From Calycina herbarum (Eukaryota > Ascomycota > Leotiomycetes > Helotiales > Pezizellaceae), in the NCBI GenBank assembly GCA_001414485.1, contig LLEY01000212.1, forward strand, positions 28,502 through 92,501: a DNA stretch of 64,000 bases. The letters run 5' to 3'. The stretch's first letter is position 1; each line of letters begins with the position of its first letter. The notes below the pieces were generated by a model. It was given only the letters and a program-made list of their open reading frames with translations, was not told where the DNA came from and did no database searches. Shown in pieces: positions 35,351 to 48,000 of the stretch. Made by a program: the position numbers and the translations under genes.

Positions 35351-36207
35351 TTTCTTAAATACTAAGTTAAAGAGCTATAATAGCTCTAAGTAATACTAAT
35401 ATATAGGATTCTACTAGGTAGTAAATATCGGTATAGAATATACTTAGTTAATTAAAATATCACGTATATAGAGTAGTTATCTAGTTTTCTCTCTATCGTA
35501 TATATATACACTTCTTAGACACGAACAAATACAGATATTATAAGTATAAATAAGATCTTATTCTCTATAATCGTACGTCTTAATTCCCGGTTAAACTAAT
35601 AGTAAAGGTTACCTAGTAGACAGGTCTAGAACTAGAACTCTTATAGTCGAAGTATATTAGAAAAACGGAATTTTATAAAAAGGCTTAACAGTCCGCTACA
35701 TAGCTATAGCTAAGCAGCTACGAGTATTATTCTATAAGATATATATTATAATTACTATAATAACTCTCTACCTTTCTTACTAAGCGACTAGGGACTCTTA
35801 ATCGCTCGATCTAGAGATACTAACCTATGTAGCGATATCGTATAATATAGTACTCTCTTATTACTATAGTACTAAAAATATATTTCTAGTATTATAGTAA
35901 AGCTTAGAAACTTAGATTAAAGTATTATATAAGTTTAAATAACGTAAAGAGTCTATAGTAGTACTATAGATTAAGAGGTCTTATTATACTATAAATTAAC
36001 ACTCTCTATAATTAGATATAACAGCGACGACGCGATTGTAATTTTCAGAGTAACTAGGATCTAAACTATTTAGAAGTAGTTATATAACATAGCTAATACA
36101 AAAATCTAGGAATTTTTAATAGATTTAGAAATTTAAAATAAATTAAATTTAAAGTACTTATAGTTTATCTCGTTATAGAGTACGTCTCTCGACATAGGAA
36201 TACACGT
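35350..36207. other. E3 right portion and right arm
   Basis: RIP-degraded sequence after the HET gene. The last ~250 bp form the E3 right arm. No further gene recognised; a plus frame around 35600-35950 may be downstream exon sequence. Confidence 0.4.
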
Positions 36208-36209
36208 TA

Positions 36210-36458
36210 GCTTTAAATATTATCTCTCTTATTATTCTACTTTAGAAAAAGAGATGTTTTATAGATACGGTATCGGTTTCAGCTTTAAAGGTAAATACGC
36301 TAAGAAATCTAATTATATATAAGACCTTTTACTAATATAGAAAGTCGAAAGAATAAAAAGCTCTATAAAAAGAGCTAATTCTCTATTTTTTCAATAAGAG
36401 AAAAAAGAGAAAAGATATATTATACTAGTATTAACTAGACTCTAAGAGAATAGTTATA
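36210..36458. other. Spacer between E3 and the MITE
   Basis: AT-rich, nothing recognised. Confidence 0.4.
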
Positions 36459-36460
36459 TA

Positions 36461-36702
36461 ACGTCTGTCTCTACGTACTAAGAAACCCTCTATACTAAGA
36501 AATTATATAACTTAAGTTTTAAGATTTACAAATCGCTATATTAATAGAACTAGTATAATAAACTAATTACTAACTTGAATTATCAAAACCCTTTATTATA
36601 GGTTAGTTTAAAGAGAACGTTATAGAAAAAAATCCGCGATTCTTATAATCTTATTAGCTATTCTTAGTATACCTGGGTTTCTCGTTATATAGGAACAGAC
36701 GT
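36461..36702. mobile_element. MITE of the E family, 242 bp
   Basis: Ends ACGTCTGTCTCTACGTACTA and, read inward from the right, ACGTCTGTTCCTATATAACG, both followed by GAAACC and a TATACTAAGAA block. TA on both sides (36459-36460, 36703-36704). No coding capacity, so a non-autonomous miniature derivative. Confidence 0.75.
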
Positions 36703-36704
36703 TA

Positions 36705-38556
36705 GTAATTAAATAAGTTAATTATAACTATATTTAAGATCGCTTCCTATCTGCTTAGAATAAGAATATACTTATAAAGAGAGTATATAAAGTCCGTCTC
36801 TACGTCGAGAGACGTACTCTATAATAAGATAAACCATCGGTACTTTGAATTCAATTGATTTTAAATTTATAACTCTATTAAAAACTCCTGTATTTTTATA
36901 TCAGTTATATTATATAACTATATTAACTATCTATAAGAAAGGTGTAGTAGTAGAACTAGCTGTCTATAAATAAGATGTAGCAGCGAAATAGACTATTAGA
37001 CTAGAAGATATAGAAGTGTAGCAGTAGAACTAGCTGTTTATAAATAAGATATAATAGTAGAACAGGCTACTAGGCCTATTATATATAGTCTTAGTTATCT
37101 AAGATTAGTACTTAACTTTTAAGATAATCGTTCTATAATAACTTCTAATACTATCTTAAAAATTCCTAATAAAATCTTAGCTAAAATTCGATTATACCTC
37201 TCTTATTTATTAAAATATATAGTAAGTAGAGCTTAGTATATAGAACTTTTATCTAAAGATAAGTATAGTAGACTATAGAATTTAATTTTTATAAACTAAG
37301 ACTAGCTTTCTACAGTAGTTAAAAGAGGAATTAATCTAGTTCTTATAGAATATAATATATACTATTTATATTATACTAAAAAGAAAACAAAGCTAGTATA
37401 CCTAGCTCTTATACTAGGCTATAATAGCGATAGAGAGGTTAATAAGCCTAGTATAGAAGACTTAAAGAGACTTTTTAAAAAGTTCTTATAGCTATATATA
37501 AAAGCAGGTATAACGAGGTTTCTAGTTAAGTATATATTCCTAAATTCAGACTTAATAATCGGTCTTAATAATATCTTTTCTAAGAATTACTATACTATAA
37601 TAAGTTCCTTAGACAGACTTATATCACGCCGTCTATAAGGTATTTATTTAGTATATTTATACTAGAATAATAATACTTTCTCGTCTTAAACTATCTAACT
37701 AAAGTAAATTATAGAAATAAAAAGTTTTACTAAACTCGACGTCTCTAAGATTATTAGTTTTAAATAGGATTATCTACTAAGTAGCAAATTAAGGTAATAT
37801 TTTTTTTAAGCTCTAGAGATATATCTTAAAACAGATTAGCTAGATAATAGTAAAGATAATTCTTTTTTTAAGGTTACTAGATAGACGCGGCGGAAGTAGA
37901 GTATTAAAGAATTAGGCCAGAGCCTTAGATACTAGGATAACTAGGTAGGTCGATCTCTACCGCTTATAAGCTCTTATAACTAAACAGTTACACTTGATAT
38001 AGTAGTATAACTAAGGTACTTATTAAACAAAGTAATTTAAATACACTTTCTTCTGCCTTTCTTTGTTTTCTTCGTTTACTTATTTATCGGTACTTATTAA
38101 GATACTAGAATATCTTTCTTCTAGAGTAGAATTTAAAAGCAATTCGTCTACTTAGCGTCTAATACTAATAATGATTTCCTAATTATTTATTAAGTTATTA
38201 TTACTATAAAAATTTTTAGAAAGAATTACTCTTATAATATCGATTCCTAGTCGTAGCTAAAAATTGAAAAATTTACAAATAAGATTAAGAAATCGAGATT
38301 AAAACTAAGAACTAATATTCTCTTATAAAGGCTCGCTTTTAATAATAATAATATATTATTAAATAGACTAGTATTTTTATATTAGAATTAACTAGATTCT
38401 GCCTAAACAAAGAATCTAAACTATAAATTATTTTTTATTAGTAAGATTACTCGGATTTAGTATATAGACTTACTATCGGAATTTATCTTACTATACTTCT
38501 CTTCGCTTTTATTATTCTCGTTATATTCTTCGTATTTAAAACAGTTAAGAAACTAT
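36705..38556 (+). other. RIP-degraded region with E-type left end and unrecognised gene trace
   Basis: At 36790 an E-type left end (AAGTCCGTCTCTACGTCGAG after TA) matches the E3 arms but has no visible right partner. At 36942-37080 a 74-bp sequence occurs twice. From about 37250 to 38030 a plus frame with RIP stops reads coherently (FINQD*LSTVVKRGI; YLALILGYNSDREVNKPSIE; KAGITRFLVKYIF) and I do not recognise it. It may be cargo of this broken E-type element. Confidence 0.35.
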
Positions 38557-38558
38557 TA

Positions 38559-40385
38559 ACGTATTTCCTAGGTAAGCCGATTACCCGGGTAAGCCGATTA
38601 CTAAAACACTAAAACGCGACACTTAACTTAAAATTAAAATACTACTACTTAATTAAGCCTAACCCTCTAATAAAGAGGGTCGTATTCTTTTAGCTGCCTA
38701 AGCCTTTAATTCAGGTTATTTTAAGAGTATACGAGCTTATGTTAAAGCCTACGACGTGTCTTATATAACTCTCTACGACCGAATATACGGAATCTCTTCG
38801 CGACGCGATACTCCTTCTAATGCTTAAAGACTTACCTCTGAAGAAGAGCGAGCTATTATATAATATATTCTCGACCTAGACTCGCGTAGATTCCTACCTC
38901 AGCTAGTAGCTGTTCGAGAAATAGCAGACCTTCTTCTCTCTAAACGCGACGCGCCTCTAGTAGATAAGAATTAGACTTCTACCTTTATTAAACGCTATAC
39001 AGAGATTAAAACGAAATTTAGCCGCAAGTACGATTATAAAAGAGCTTAGTACGAAGACCCTATAGTTCTTAGAGACTGGTTTAGGCTTATACAAAATACA
39101 ATTACTAAATATAGAGTTATAGAGAAGGATATATATAACTTCGACGAAGCTAGGTTTCTTATAAGGGTTATTATAACTACTAAAGTTGTTATAAGCTTAG
39201 AGTTAAGGAATCGTTTAAAGACTGCTTAGCTAGGAAATAGAGAGTAGGTTTCGATTATATAGAGTATAAACTTATATAGTTAAGCACTTCCTTCGTTTAT
39301 CATTTTCAAGAGATAGCACTACCTCTTAGCTTAGTATAAGGAGTCAGGTCTCTTATAAGATTAGGTAATTATACTAAGTAAGAATAGATAGACGATAAAC
39401 AAGATTAGATTTAAGTAGATTTAACACTTTAATAAACATATAAAAGGTTATATAGTTAGGCGATATAGACTCCTTATTCTTAACAGCTACGAGTCACATA
39501 TTTTAGTTTAATTTTAGTAATACTATTAGGATAATAATATTATCACTCTCTATATACTACTATACTTATCTTACATCCTTCAGCCTCTTAACATTAGCTG
39601 TTTTAGCTCTCTAAAGGTATTATATAGTAAGCAGATTAAGAATCTCGTTCGAGTTAGAATCTAGTATATTACTAAGCTTAAGTTCCTTCTTATATTTAAA
39701 GAGGCATTCAAAGCTACATTTATAGAGCAGAATATCAAGAGTAGATTCCGAGCAACTAGCTTAGTTCCGTATAATCCTAAGAACGTGCTTTCTCACCTTA
39801 ATCTAAGGCTAAAGACACTAACTCCACCTCTTATAAACGAGCTAAACTAGACTCTAAAGACGCTATAGAACGTAATAGAGCTTGGATTCTAGACTATATA
39901 TCTTAAAAACCGTATTATATAATACTAAGATAGCTCTCTAATATTAATCAACAAGGTATTTAATCGGCTTACTAAGGGAGCTTAAATTATAATACACGGA
40001 GCTACTCTTATAAGAGCTGAAATTAAGACACTATAAGAGGCAAATCAGCTTAAAAAGAGAAGAGAGAGAAAGCGAAAGAGGCGTATTTACTAAGGTAGAA
40101 GTCTTATAGTTAAGAAAGGTAAGGAAATTATTTAAAGTATTTAAACTTAGTAGAAAGAGAGTAGTAATAATATACAGCGCCAGCGCTTAGAAGATAAGCG
40201 GCGACGTTATAGTTTATATAATCAGGTTAGACATAATACTCGTATATACGAGACACCTTAGGAATCGATTAATATAAGTAGCTAGAGGTTTTTTAATAGT
40301 ATTGTTATAATATATTTAAAGTTGTAGTATTATCGCGTTTTAGTAATCAACTTACCTAGGTGATCGGCTCACCCGGGAAATACGT
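38559..40385 (+). mobile_element. Pogo-B copy 2, 1827 bp
   Basis: Same ends and length as copy 1; TA at 38557-38558 and 40386-40387. The two copies differ mainly by transitions of RIP type. Confidence 0.85.
38637..40290 (+). pseudogene. Pogo/Fot1-like transposase of Pogo-B copy 2
   Basis: Same reading as copy 1: psq and CENP-B helix-turn-helix parts, YNFDEARFLI, a worn second Asp region and PLNISCFSSLKVL-like third region (the third Asp codon also changed here). Some sites mutated in copy 1 are intact here and the reverse, so each copy was hit by RIP separately. Not functional. The start codon is again ATA, and both copies end in the same basic tail and a short Ser-rich end. Confidence 0.8.
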
Positions 40386-40387
40386 TA

Positions 40388-40938
40388 CCGAGATTAATAA
40401 ATACTTTAAAACTTCAAACTTAGTCTAGTATAGTCTAATTAGATAGAAAGTAGCTTATATCTCAAAAGGCTATACTACCGCGTCTATTGATTTATATAAA
40501 GAAGAGTAGGTCTAGGTATAGAAAATCGAAATTTTTATTCTATCGTATCTCTTATATTAATATAGACCTAGCTAGACTACCTCTTATAATTTAATCAATT
40601 CTCTATAACTTATATTACCTCTTAATCTTTTAATCTAATATATTCTTTAACTTATAATATATTTAGTAAATATACTAAGTTCTATCTTATATTATTATAT
40701 AAGCTATAGCTATATACTAAAAGAAACTAATATTCGCTTTTCCTAATTAAATCACTTGCTTAAATCACTATACTATCTCTAAGAGGTTCCGCTTCTTAGT
40801 CTTTTTTGAAATATAGAGCTCGGGAGCTAACGTCTATCCCTGCGTAGTAAGACGTACTCTATAGTAAGACAAATCGTAGGTACTTCGAATTCAAGCGATT
40901 CTTAATCTACGAATATATTAAATTTTAATATATCTTTA
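40388..40938. other. Spacer with an extra E-type left end at 40830
   Basis: No gene seen in 40388-40800. At 40830 (after TA at 40828-40829) a left end ACGTCTATCCCTGCGTAG starts, 109 bp before the E4 left end. Its inner part (GACGTACTCTATAGTAAGAC) resembles E3 rather than E4, so it may be the stub of another element into or beside which E4 sits. Confidence 0.5.
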
Positions 40939-41429
40939 ACGTCTATCTATACGTAACGAGAAACCACCCGTGCCGAGAAATATTTTAAATACTTTACTTT
41001 CAAACTAGAAAAAAACTAAACACGTATAAGCGACTTCTATATTTTTTATACTAGCTTTATTATATAGTTAGTTCTAAATAAATTAAGACTCTTTACTAAG
41101 AAAAATAATAATATAATCTTTTCTTAGCTTAATTTTTAGTATATCTTCGCTTAAAGTCTATAATATAGTTTCTTTCTTAAACCTCTACTCTAGTACTTCT
41201 CTTACTTCTACTTTCTATATAGGATATTACTTAAGTTATATATATTAAATACTATATCTAAAATGATTTTCAAGCCTTATAGCGCCTATACTATATAGAT
41301 TTATCTAAACTCGCTATATAGATTAGTACTTTTACTAAGGTAGTAAACTGTTTTTAGAATAGTATACTAAAAGCTATACTCTTAAATACCTAGGTAACTT
41401 CGAGATTAGAAAACTAGTACGTGACTCTG

Positions 41430-42318
41430 ATTTATAGCTCTAATTTTCAGACGAGTGTTAGTAGAGCCTTTTCTAGCTAATATCTAATTTAAGAGAATAT
41501 ATAATTTAAGAGAATATATAGTTTAAGCTAATAAGCCTATTATTATATTCTCTTCTATAGTAGCTTATAAAATTAGCTTCGCGTCGTCTTACTTAAAAAA
41601 TATTATAAGACAGACTACCTTAGTAGTTTTTAGCTATTACTAGAACGAGCCGCTTTTATATACTATATTATATCTAGCTATACGAGCTATCTACTACAGC
41701 TATACTAGCGAGCTCTTATTATATTTTATATATCTTAAAGGTTCGTATCTAAGCTTTAAATTCTCACTTTTTCATCCTAGACTCTTATAAGCTTAGTAGC
41801 TGCTATAGCGTATAAACAGGTATAGAGCTGCTACGTAGATTAGAACTTCTAATCGATAGAACGAACTAGCGATTCTTAGCTAGAAGAGACAGCCGCTGCA
41901 AAGCCTTAAAGCTTTCGTAATTTCGCCGATTTTTACCGTAGTTTCGCCGTAGCTTACTTAATAAATATCAGCCTAAGACGTAAGACTAGAAATTAATAAT
42001 AGATAGATAATCGAGAGTAGACTAGGTTCTAACCTCCTTTTCTATTATTTAATTTCTAAATCTCTTTAGCTTCTCTCTTAGTAATAAGAATATGTTATTA
42101 TTAATCGAGATTAACTTCGCTAGTAAGCCTAAGCGATTAAGCCGGTCTCGTATACTTCTAGTAATATACGACGATACTATTACTATAAAGCTGCCGCTTA
42201 GCTAAGTACGCCAGCCTTAACCTAATATAAACTCTTCACTCTTCGTATCTATACTAACTTGACAGCTTAACTACTACCGAGAACTCTTCTCTTTATAATC
42301 CTCGAATCTAGTCGAATA
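41430..42318 (+). other. E4 region upstream of the NLR gene
   Basis: Also present at 61030-61876 in E5, so older than the split of these copies. The last ~200 bp are the shared upstream cassette. Contains a short direct repeat of TTTAAGAGAATATATA near 41490. No gene recognised. Confidence 0.5.
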
Positions 42319-44575
42319 ATACGTCTACTATAGTATAATAACAGAGGCGATATTAGTATAACAGAGTTCTTTAAGAGTGATATACCTAGATATACTATTC
42401 TTTCGTATAAATAGAGATTAGATAAGATTACTTTAGTAGATCTAAAGAATAGCAACTATAAGACGATAGCTAGTTACGATAAGATATATTTCTACGGAGA
42501 ATAAGCGAAGCGTAACAGCTTATAATACTTTTAGGTAGATACCTGCTATATCGAGAAGTCGAATAATACTAAGCTCGTAGAGGCTATTAACTCAATGTTT
42601 CGCTAGTATTAGAAAGCGGCTAGATACTATGTCTATTTATTAGATATTCTAACTCGGAAGCGGAAAGTAAGTAATATAGCTGCCGAGTATACTTGGGAAT
42701 CTGCTTTCTAGGATAGCGAATAGTTTATACGAGGCTAGACTCTTTAAGAGCTTCTTACTCTACGCTTAGTTAAGTCCTACTCTTATAATAGCGAGCGGCT
42801 AGGGGATAAAGAAACTCTAAACCGCTAAATCTAGGAGATAACAGCTATTCTAATCTTAGTACTTAAAGGTACTCTTTTATCGTAATTTAGCGTCGAGGAG
42901 CGATTATCGTAGGTAGATAATCAACAGATAATACGCGGAGAAGACATAGCCTACTCGTTATTAGATATCTTTAGTATTTATTTAACGCTTATTTATAGCA
43001 AAGAGAAAGAACACGCCTTTAGACAGCTAAAGAAGAAGATCTAGAAATCGTAGAAAGATAAACATCTAACAAATCGCTTTATCTTTAGCTATCTACTAAT
43101 CACTTTTTAAAAGAAGATAAGTAGAATCAACTCGACTCTAAAAGCTAAAGTTATATATAAAACCTACGGATAACAGATTCTTAGAAGAATAAGAAGCGGA
43201 TTAAAGATATAAAAAGCGGGCTACTACGAGACTCTTACTAATAGATCCTCGAATATTCCGAATTCTAATAATAGAACGACGGCGAATATAGCTAACTACT
43301 CTAGATCCGAGGTAACTCTAGTAAGAGTAAGACGTTATTGCTTTATAGTATAATAGATAAGTTAAAAGAGACTGTTAACGCCGCTTCTACTTCTAGTCGC
43401 TATCTTATGTCTTACTTCTTTTACTAAGCTACGGATCTCTATATTAATAATACAACAGCTATGCTTCGGAGGCTAATCTACCTTCTTACTAACTAACAAC
43501 CGTCTCTCCTCTAACACGTTCGAAAGAAGTACGATACTACGGGAAAAGAGCTCTTTATAGATATAAATGTCTAGTATATCTTATCTAAGATATTTAAGAA
43601 TATTTTATAAGATCCTAGCCTAGAGAGAACTTACGTAGTTATTAATACCCTAGATAAATATATAACCGGTCTATAGCAACTGCTTTAATTTATCGATAAG
43701 ACCTTATCTATATATCCTCGTATAAAATAGATTATTTCTAGTTATAATTAGCCGAGTATCGAAGAGCAACTACGTATATCCGACTAGAAAGTCTAGTTAT
43801 AACTCGAACTTAACTAAGGCTCGATCTCCGCTATTATAAACACGTATATCTAGTATATAGTAGGTAAGCTAGCAAAGCGTAAGAACTATATCGCTAAGTT
43901 ATAAAAGTCGATATAAGAATATCTCTTCTTAAATACTAATGCTACATTTCTCTAAGTAGTCTTAGTTCTAAAGGAGCTAGAGATAATCGATTGAAAATTT
44001 ACTCTTAAGAGAGTAAAGATGTTTCCTCTTAGACTCGGTCTCTTTTATAAGTAAATAATAGATCAGGTAAGCTAATCTAACAATGCCGATATCTATAAGC
44101 GAATACTTTCTATTATAGCTGTCGTTAGACGTCTAATTACACTTTAAAAACTAGTCTCTCTTAATAACATACTTTATAAACTTGATTATCTCGAGGATGT
44201 TTCTAAGAATCTTAAGGATTTAGAGTAGACGATTAGCTAGTATAGATCCTTCTTAACGATATAAGATAGTATAGTATACTTCGTATACTAATTAACTAAG
44301 AACTTTTTACTTTAGAAGAATATCTCTTAAAAAATTATTTGTTATAATATAGACGAGATATATTATATAATCTTCTTATAGTCACTTTAAGTTATATCCT
44401 TAGTACTACGGTATAATATCTATTACTTAAAAGCTTCTAGAACTATTATCGACTAAGTTAAGCAGCCTAATCTAGATCTCTTAGCTGTTATAAGATACTT
44501 CTGTCTTTACTAAGTTAATTATCTACTTAAATATCAAAGTAAAGAAGATATAATTAGAGATCTTAAGAACAGTAG

Positions 44576-45030
44576 TATTACGAATCACGTTTTACGTAAT
44601 AAGTAGTCTAGACGGCGCTCTGATAGAATAAGATACAACGTCTAGGAAATAGAAGATAATATAAGAGAGAATCTGTAATATAGAAGGATATTTAGGAATT
44701 CTAGGATCTCACTGTTGGAAGTTGGTTGTAATCACGTGACCAGGAAGGGTAAGCGACATAGCCGACGAGTCGACTATGTCGGCTATGGTTAGACAGATCG
44801 ACTATAGCGGCTAAGAGATATAAAGGCTCTATATAGGACTAGCACGTCTGCTATTAGATAGGAGCTTCGTACTTAACTTTAGTTATTAATCTTATTATCT
44901 TGTTTAATATCTTTAATATAAGTAACGAGTTCACTTCTAAGTAAATAATCTATCGTGTTTATACTTCTTATCTATATACTAACCTTCGAGACTTAGTTAC
45001 CTTTATTTAGTTTATTTAAGTTTTATTATA
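44576..45030 (+). repeat. Gypsy-A 5' LTR
   Basis: 455 bp. Holds CACGTG at 44733-44738 and a perfect inverted repeat CATAGCCGAC / GTCGGCTATG at about 44758-44788, followed by a second copy of the CGACTATAGCGGCT motif. Confidence 0.9.
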
Positions 45031-45079
45031 CTTTAAGTACCTGCTTAGAAGTACTACTAATATAATATCGAAAACTACG

Positions 45080-48000
45080 CTATTCTCGAGTTCGACCTCT
45101 ATACCGCCTCTAGCGCTAATAATACCGGCAGTGCTAGTTACTACTATTAGAGAGGAAGTGAAATTACCGGTATCTAAAACGTTTAATAGCTCTCTAGAGA
45201 AGCTTGCTGAATTTATTATAAAAGCTTTAATATACTTGAACTTTTATTTAGTATAGTTTGCTTATAAAACTAATTAAGTTATATAGCTTACTACCTGTCT
45301 TAAAGGAGTGGTATATAACTGGATAGAGCTATATTTAGAGGACTTTTAGAAAAATAAAACATTAAACAGAAGAGTGTTAAACCTTATAAGTAAAAGTACT
45401 TAAGGATTGTTTTTAACCGTTGCTAGATTTAAGAAAGGAATTAACTAGGCGTTTATAGATGTAGATTTAAAGAAAAAAGTAGTACGAGCTTTGTATAGCC
45501 TCTAACAAAAGGGGTTAGTAGCTAAATACACGTTAATATTCTAATAATACTCTATACGTCTTAGCTAGAACGATGAAGCCTTATGTAAGCAGTACTATAG
45601 AGGATTGAAGGATAGTATTAAGGATGAATTAGCTAGGGATAACTTCTTAGACATACTCGACGAGTTAACTAACGATATAATTAAGATTGATAATCGGAAT
45701 TATAAGAGGAGTCTAGAAAAGAAGAGTAGTTATAGACATCGATATTAGGGAAAAGGTGGGAAAAAGAACTGTAGAGACTCTATAGAAGTTGACGCTACTT
45801 AGAAGTATTAGGTCCTAGGAAAAGGAACTTAAGAAAGAGACCTACTAAAGAAAGGACTTTCCTAGAAAGAGTGAGATCATCGTCGCGAGTAGAACTTATG
45901 TTATAACTATAGTCTTGCTAGCTATAGAGCAAATAAGTATAGTAAGAAGAAAGACTTAAAAGGGAAATAAGCTAACGCTACTATCTAAAAAGAAGTAGCT
46001 TTACTAGAAAGAATCGAACTTATAGACGAAGAACTTAAAGCTAGAGAATATAGTATATAGATTAAAATAGATAATTTAGATATATTAGCAGGCGTTATAT
46101 ACCTATAGCTAAATAAAGGAATTAAAATCTAAGATAATAAGATATAAGATACTAATAATAGTAGGAATCTACTTCTTAAAGAATATTATAATATACGATT
46201 AGAAATAGAATATAAATTCCCTCTTTAAGTAGAATACGAATTACTACTATTAATAAGTTTATTAGAGTTATTAGAATTAGAATCTGATTCGTTAGAAATA
46301 AACCTAAGTATATATAAGCCTAAATAAGGCGAGATATAGGTATTTATTAGAACCTTTAAGAGAGGAAATAGATAGGTATATATGAAATACTAGAAACCTG
46401 ATTTCTAGAGCCTATATTCTACTTAAGGAATTAACCCTACTATTTTAACTACTTATAAAATAATTTAAAATAAGCGAGATAGAATAACATTAGTAAGCCT
46501 TATTACTAGAAGGGAAACTATCGAATTTAAAGAACCTAGACTAGAATAAGCGGTATCTAGTAAGCTATCTAGAACGTTTGAGATAGGAGATATTTAGATA
46601 GTTGTAGATCTTTAGAAAGAAACCAGCTTATAGTAATAGCAGGGTTCTAACGACTTTATAAGACGCTTTAAACCTAGTTTTTTAGGTATACTACCTAATA
46701 ACAAGGAAGTAATACTAGAAATAAGAGGCTAGTATACTATAGTCGCTTTAGTTAGAAAAGTCGAGGTAATATTTTAGGAATCGAGAAGTAGAAAATTATT
46801 TAGTATAATCTTCTAAGAGACGAATAAATATAATATAGACTAAGAAACGGAGTTAGTATAGAGAGAACTCTACTAAATAATAGATAGAGAGCTTAGCGCT
46901 ACCTCTAGAGAAAGTTAGTTAGTTATAACTACGAAGATAAGAGAAAAGGAACTTCGAGTTATAATTAACTTAGAAGCAACGAGTAATTTTCTCTCTCTAA
47001 CAGCTTTAAAAAAGCTAAACGTTCTAATCAAGAATATAAAACCATACTACCTAGAGATAGTTAATAGAATAGATATTATATATTAAAATAGGATTATTAA
47101 TTAGTAAACTATTCTAATAAAAATCAATATCGAAGGACACTGTTTAGATATATAATTCAATATTATTAAAATAGGAAGTAAGGAGGTAATACTTAGTATA
47201 CTATAGATTTAGAAACATAATCTAGATATTAATTAAAAAGCCTAAATAATAACTTTTAGTTAATATAATTATATAGGATTATAATTATAACTATAAGGCT
47301 AGAACAAGGTTAGCGCCACCTCTTCTAAGACACTAGGACACCTTGCCTAGAGTCCTTTACAGGTTAGTAAGAAAGCTAATAATAAAATACCTATATAGTA
47401 TAGAGAATTTAAAGCTTTGTTTAAAAACCTAGAAGACTTGTAAGCTTTATTAGAACATTGTCTATAGGATTATAAGATTAAATTAAAAGAGAGTTATTAC
47501 CTCTTAAAGTAGAAGCTTCAGTTATATAACTAAAAAAGTCTATAAAGAATAGAAAGTTATATAAAAGAAGGTATTAAGAAGGGATATATTAGAAAATCTA
47601 AGTTACTAATTACTTTAAATATACTTATTATTAAGAAAAAAGACGATCTAGATAGAAGAGTATATATTAATTACTAAGAAGTAAATTATACTATAGTTAA
47701 GAACACTTATCTACTACTACTAAGCTAATACTTATAAGATAAGTTAGGTAAGGTAGTACGATTTACGAAACTAGATTAATAAAACGCCTATAAACTTATA
47801 TAAATAAAAGTTAGAGACAAATAGAAGATAGTATTTACCTTACTATCGAGCTTTTACAAATACACAGTTATACTATTTAAACTCTATAACATACTAGATA
47901 TATATTAGAGATAAAATAATAACATTTTAGAAGATCTTCTAAGAGTAATAGTAATCTATTACCTAGATAATATCTTAATCTTCTTAGAAAAAGAAGAAGA

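Larger units (their letters stand above)
23331..36207 (+). mobile_element. E3: TIR element with degraded HET gene and nested transposons
   Basis: Left end ACGTCTGTCTCTACGTCC after TA (23329-23330). Right end, read inward, ACGTGTATTCCTATGTCGAG followed by TA (36208-36209). Both arms continue with a GACGTACT..AT..ACGAGATAA block and then diverge. The right arm also carries the ATTACAATCGCGTCGTCGC block seen in the E2 arms. Removing the nested pogo element and the Gypsy element leaves about 4.9 kb. It contains a 72-bp tandem array and one HET gene. No transposase of its own was seen. Confidence 0.6.

Noticed and set aside
42267..42455. 62-codon minus ORF
   Set aside because: Opposite the HET start of copy 2; the plus strand explains this DNA.
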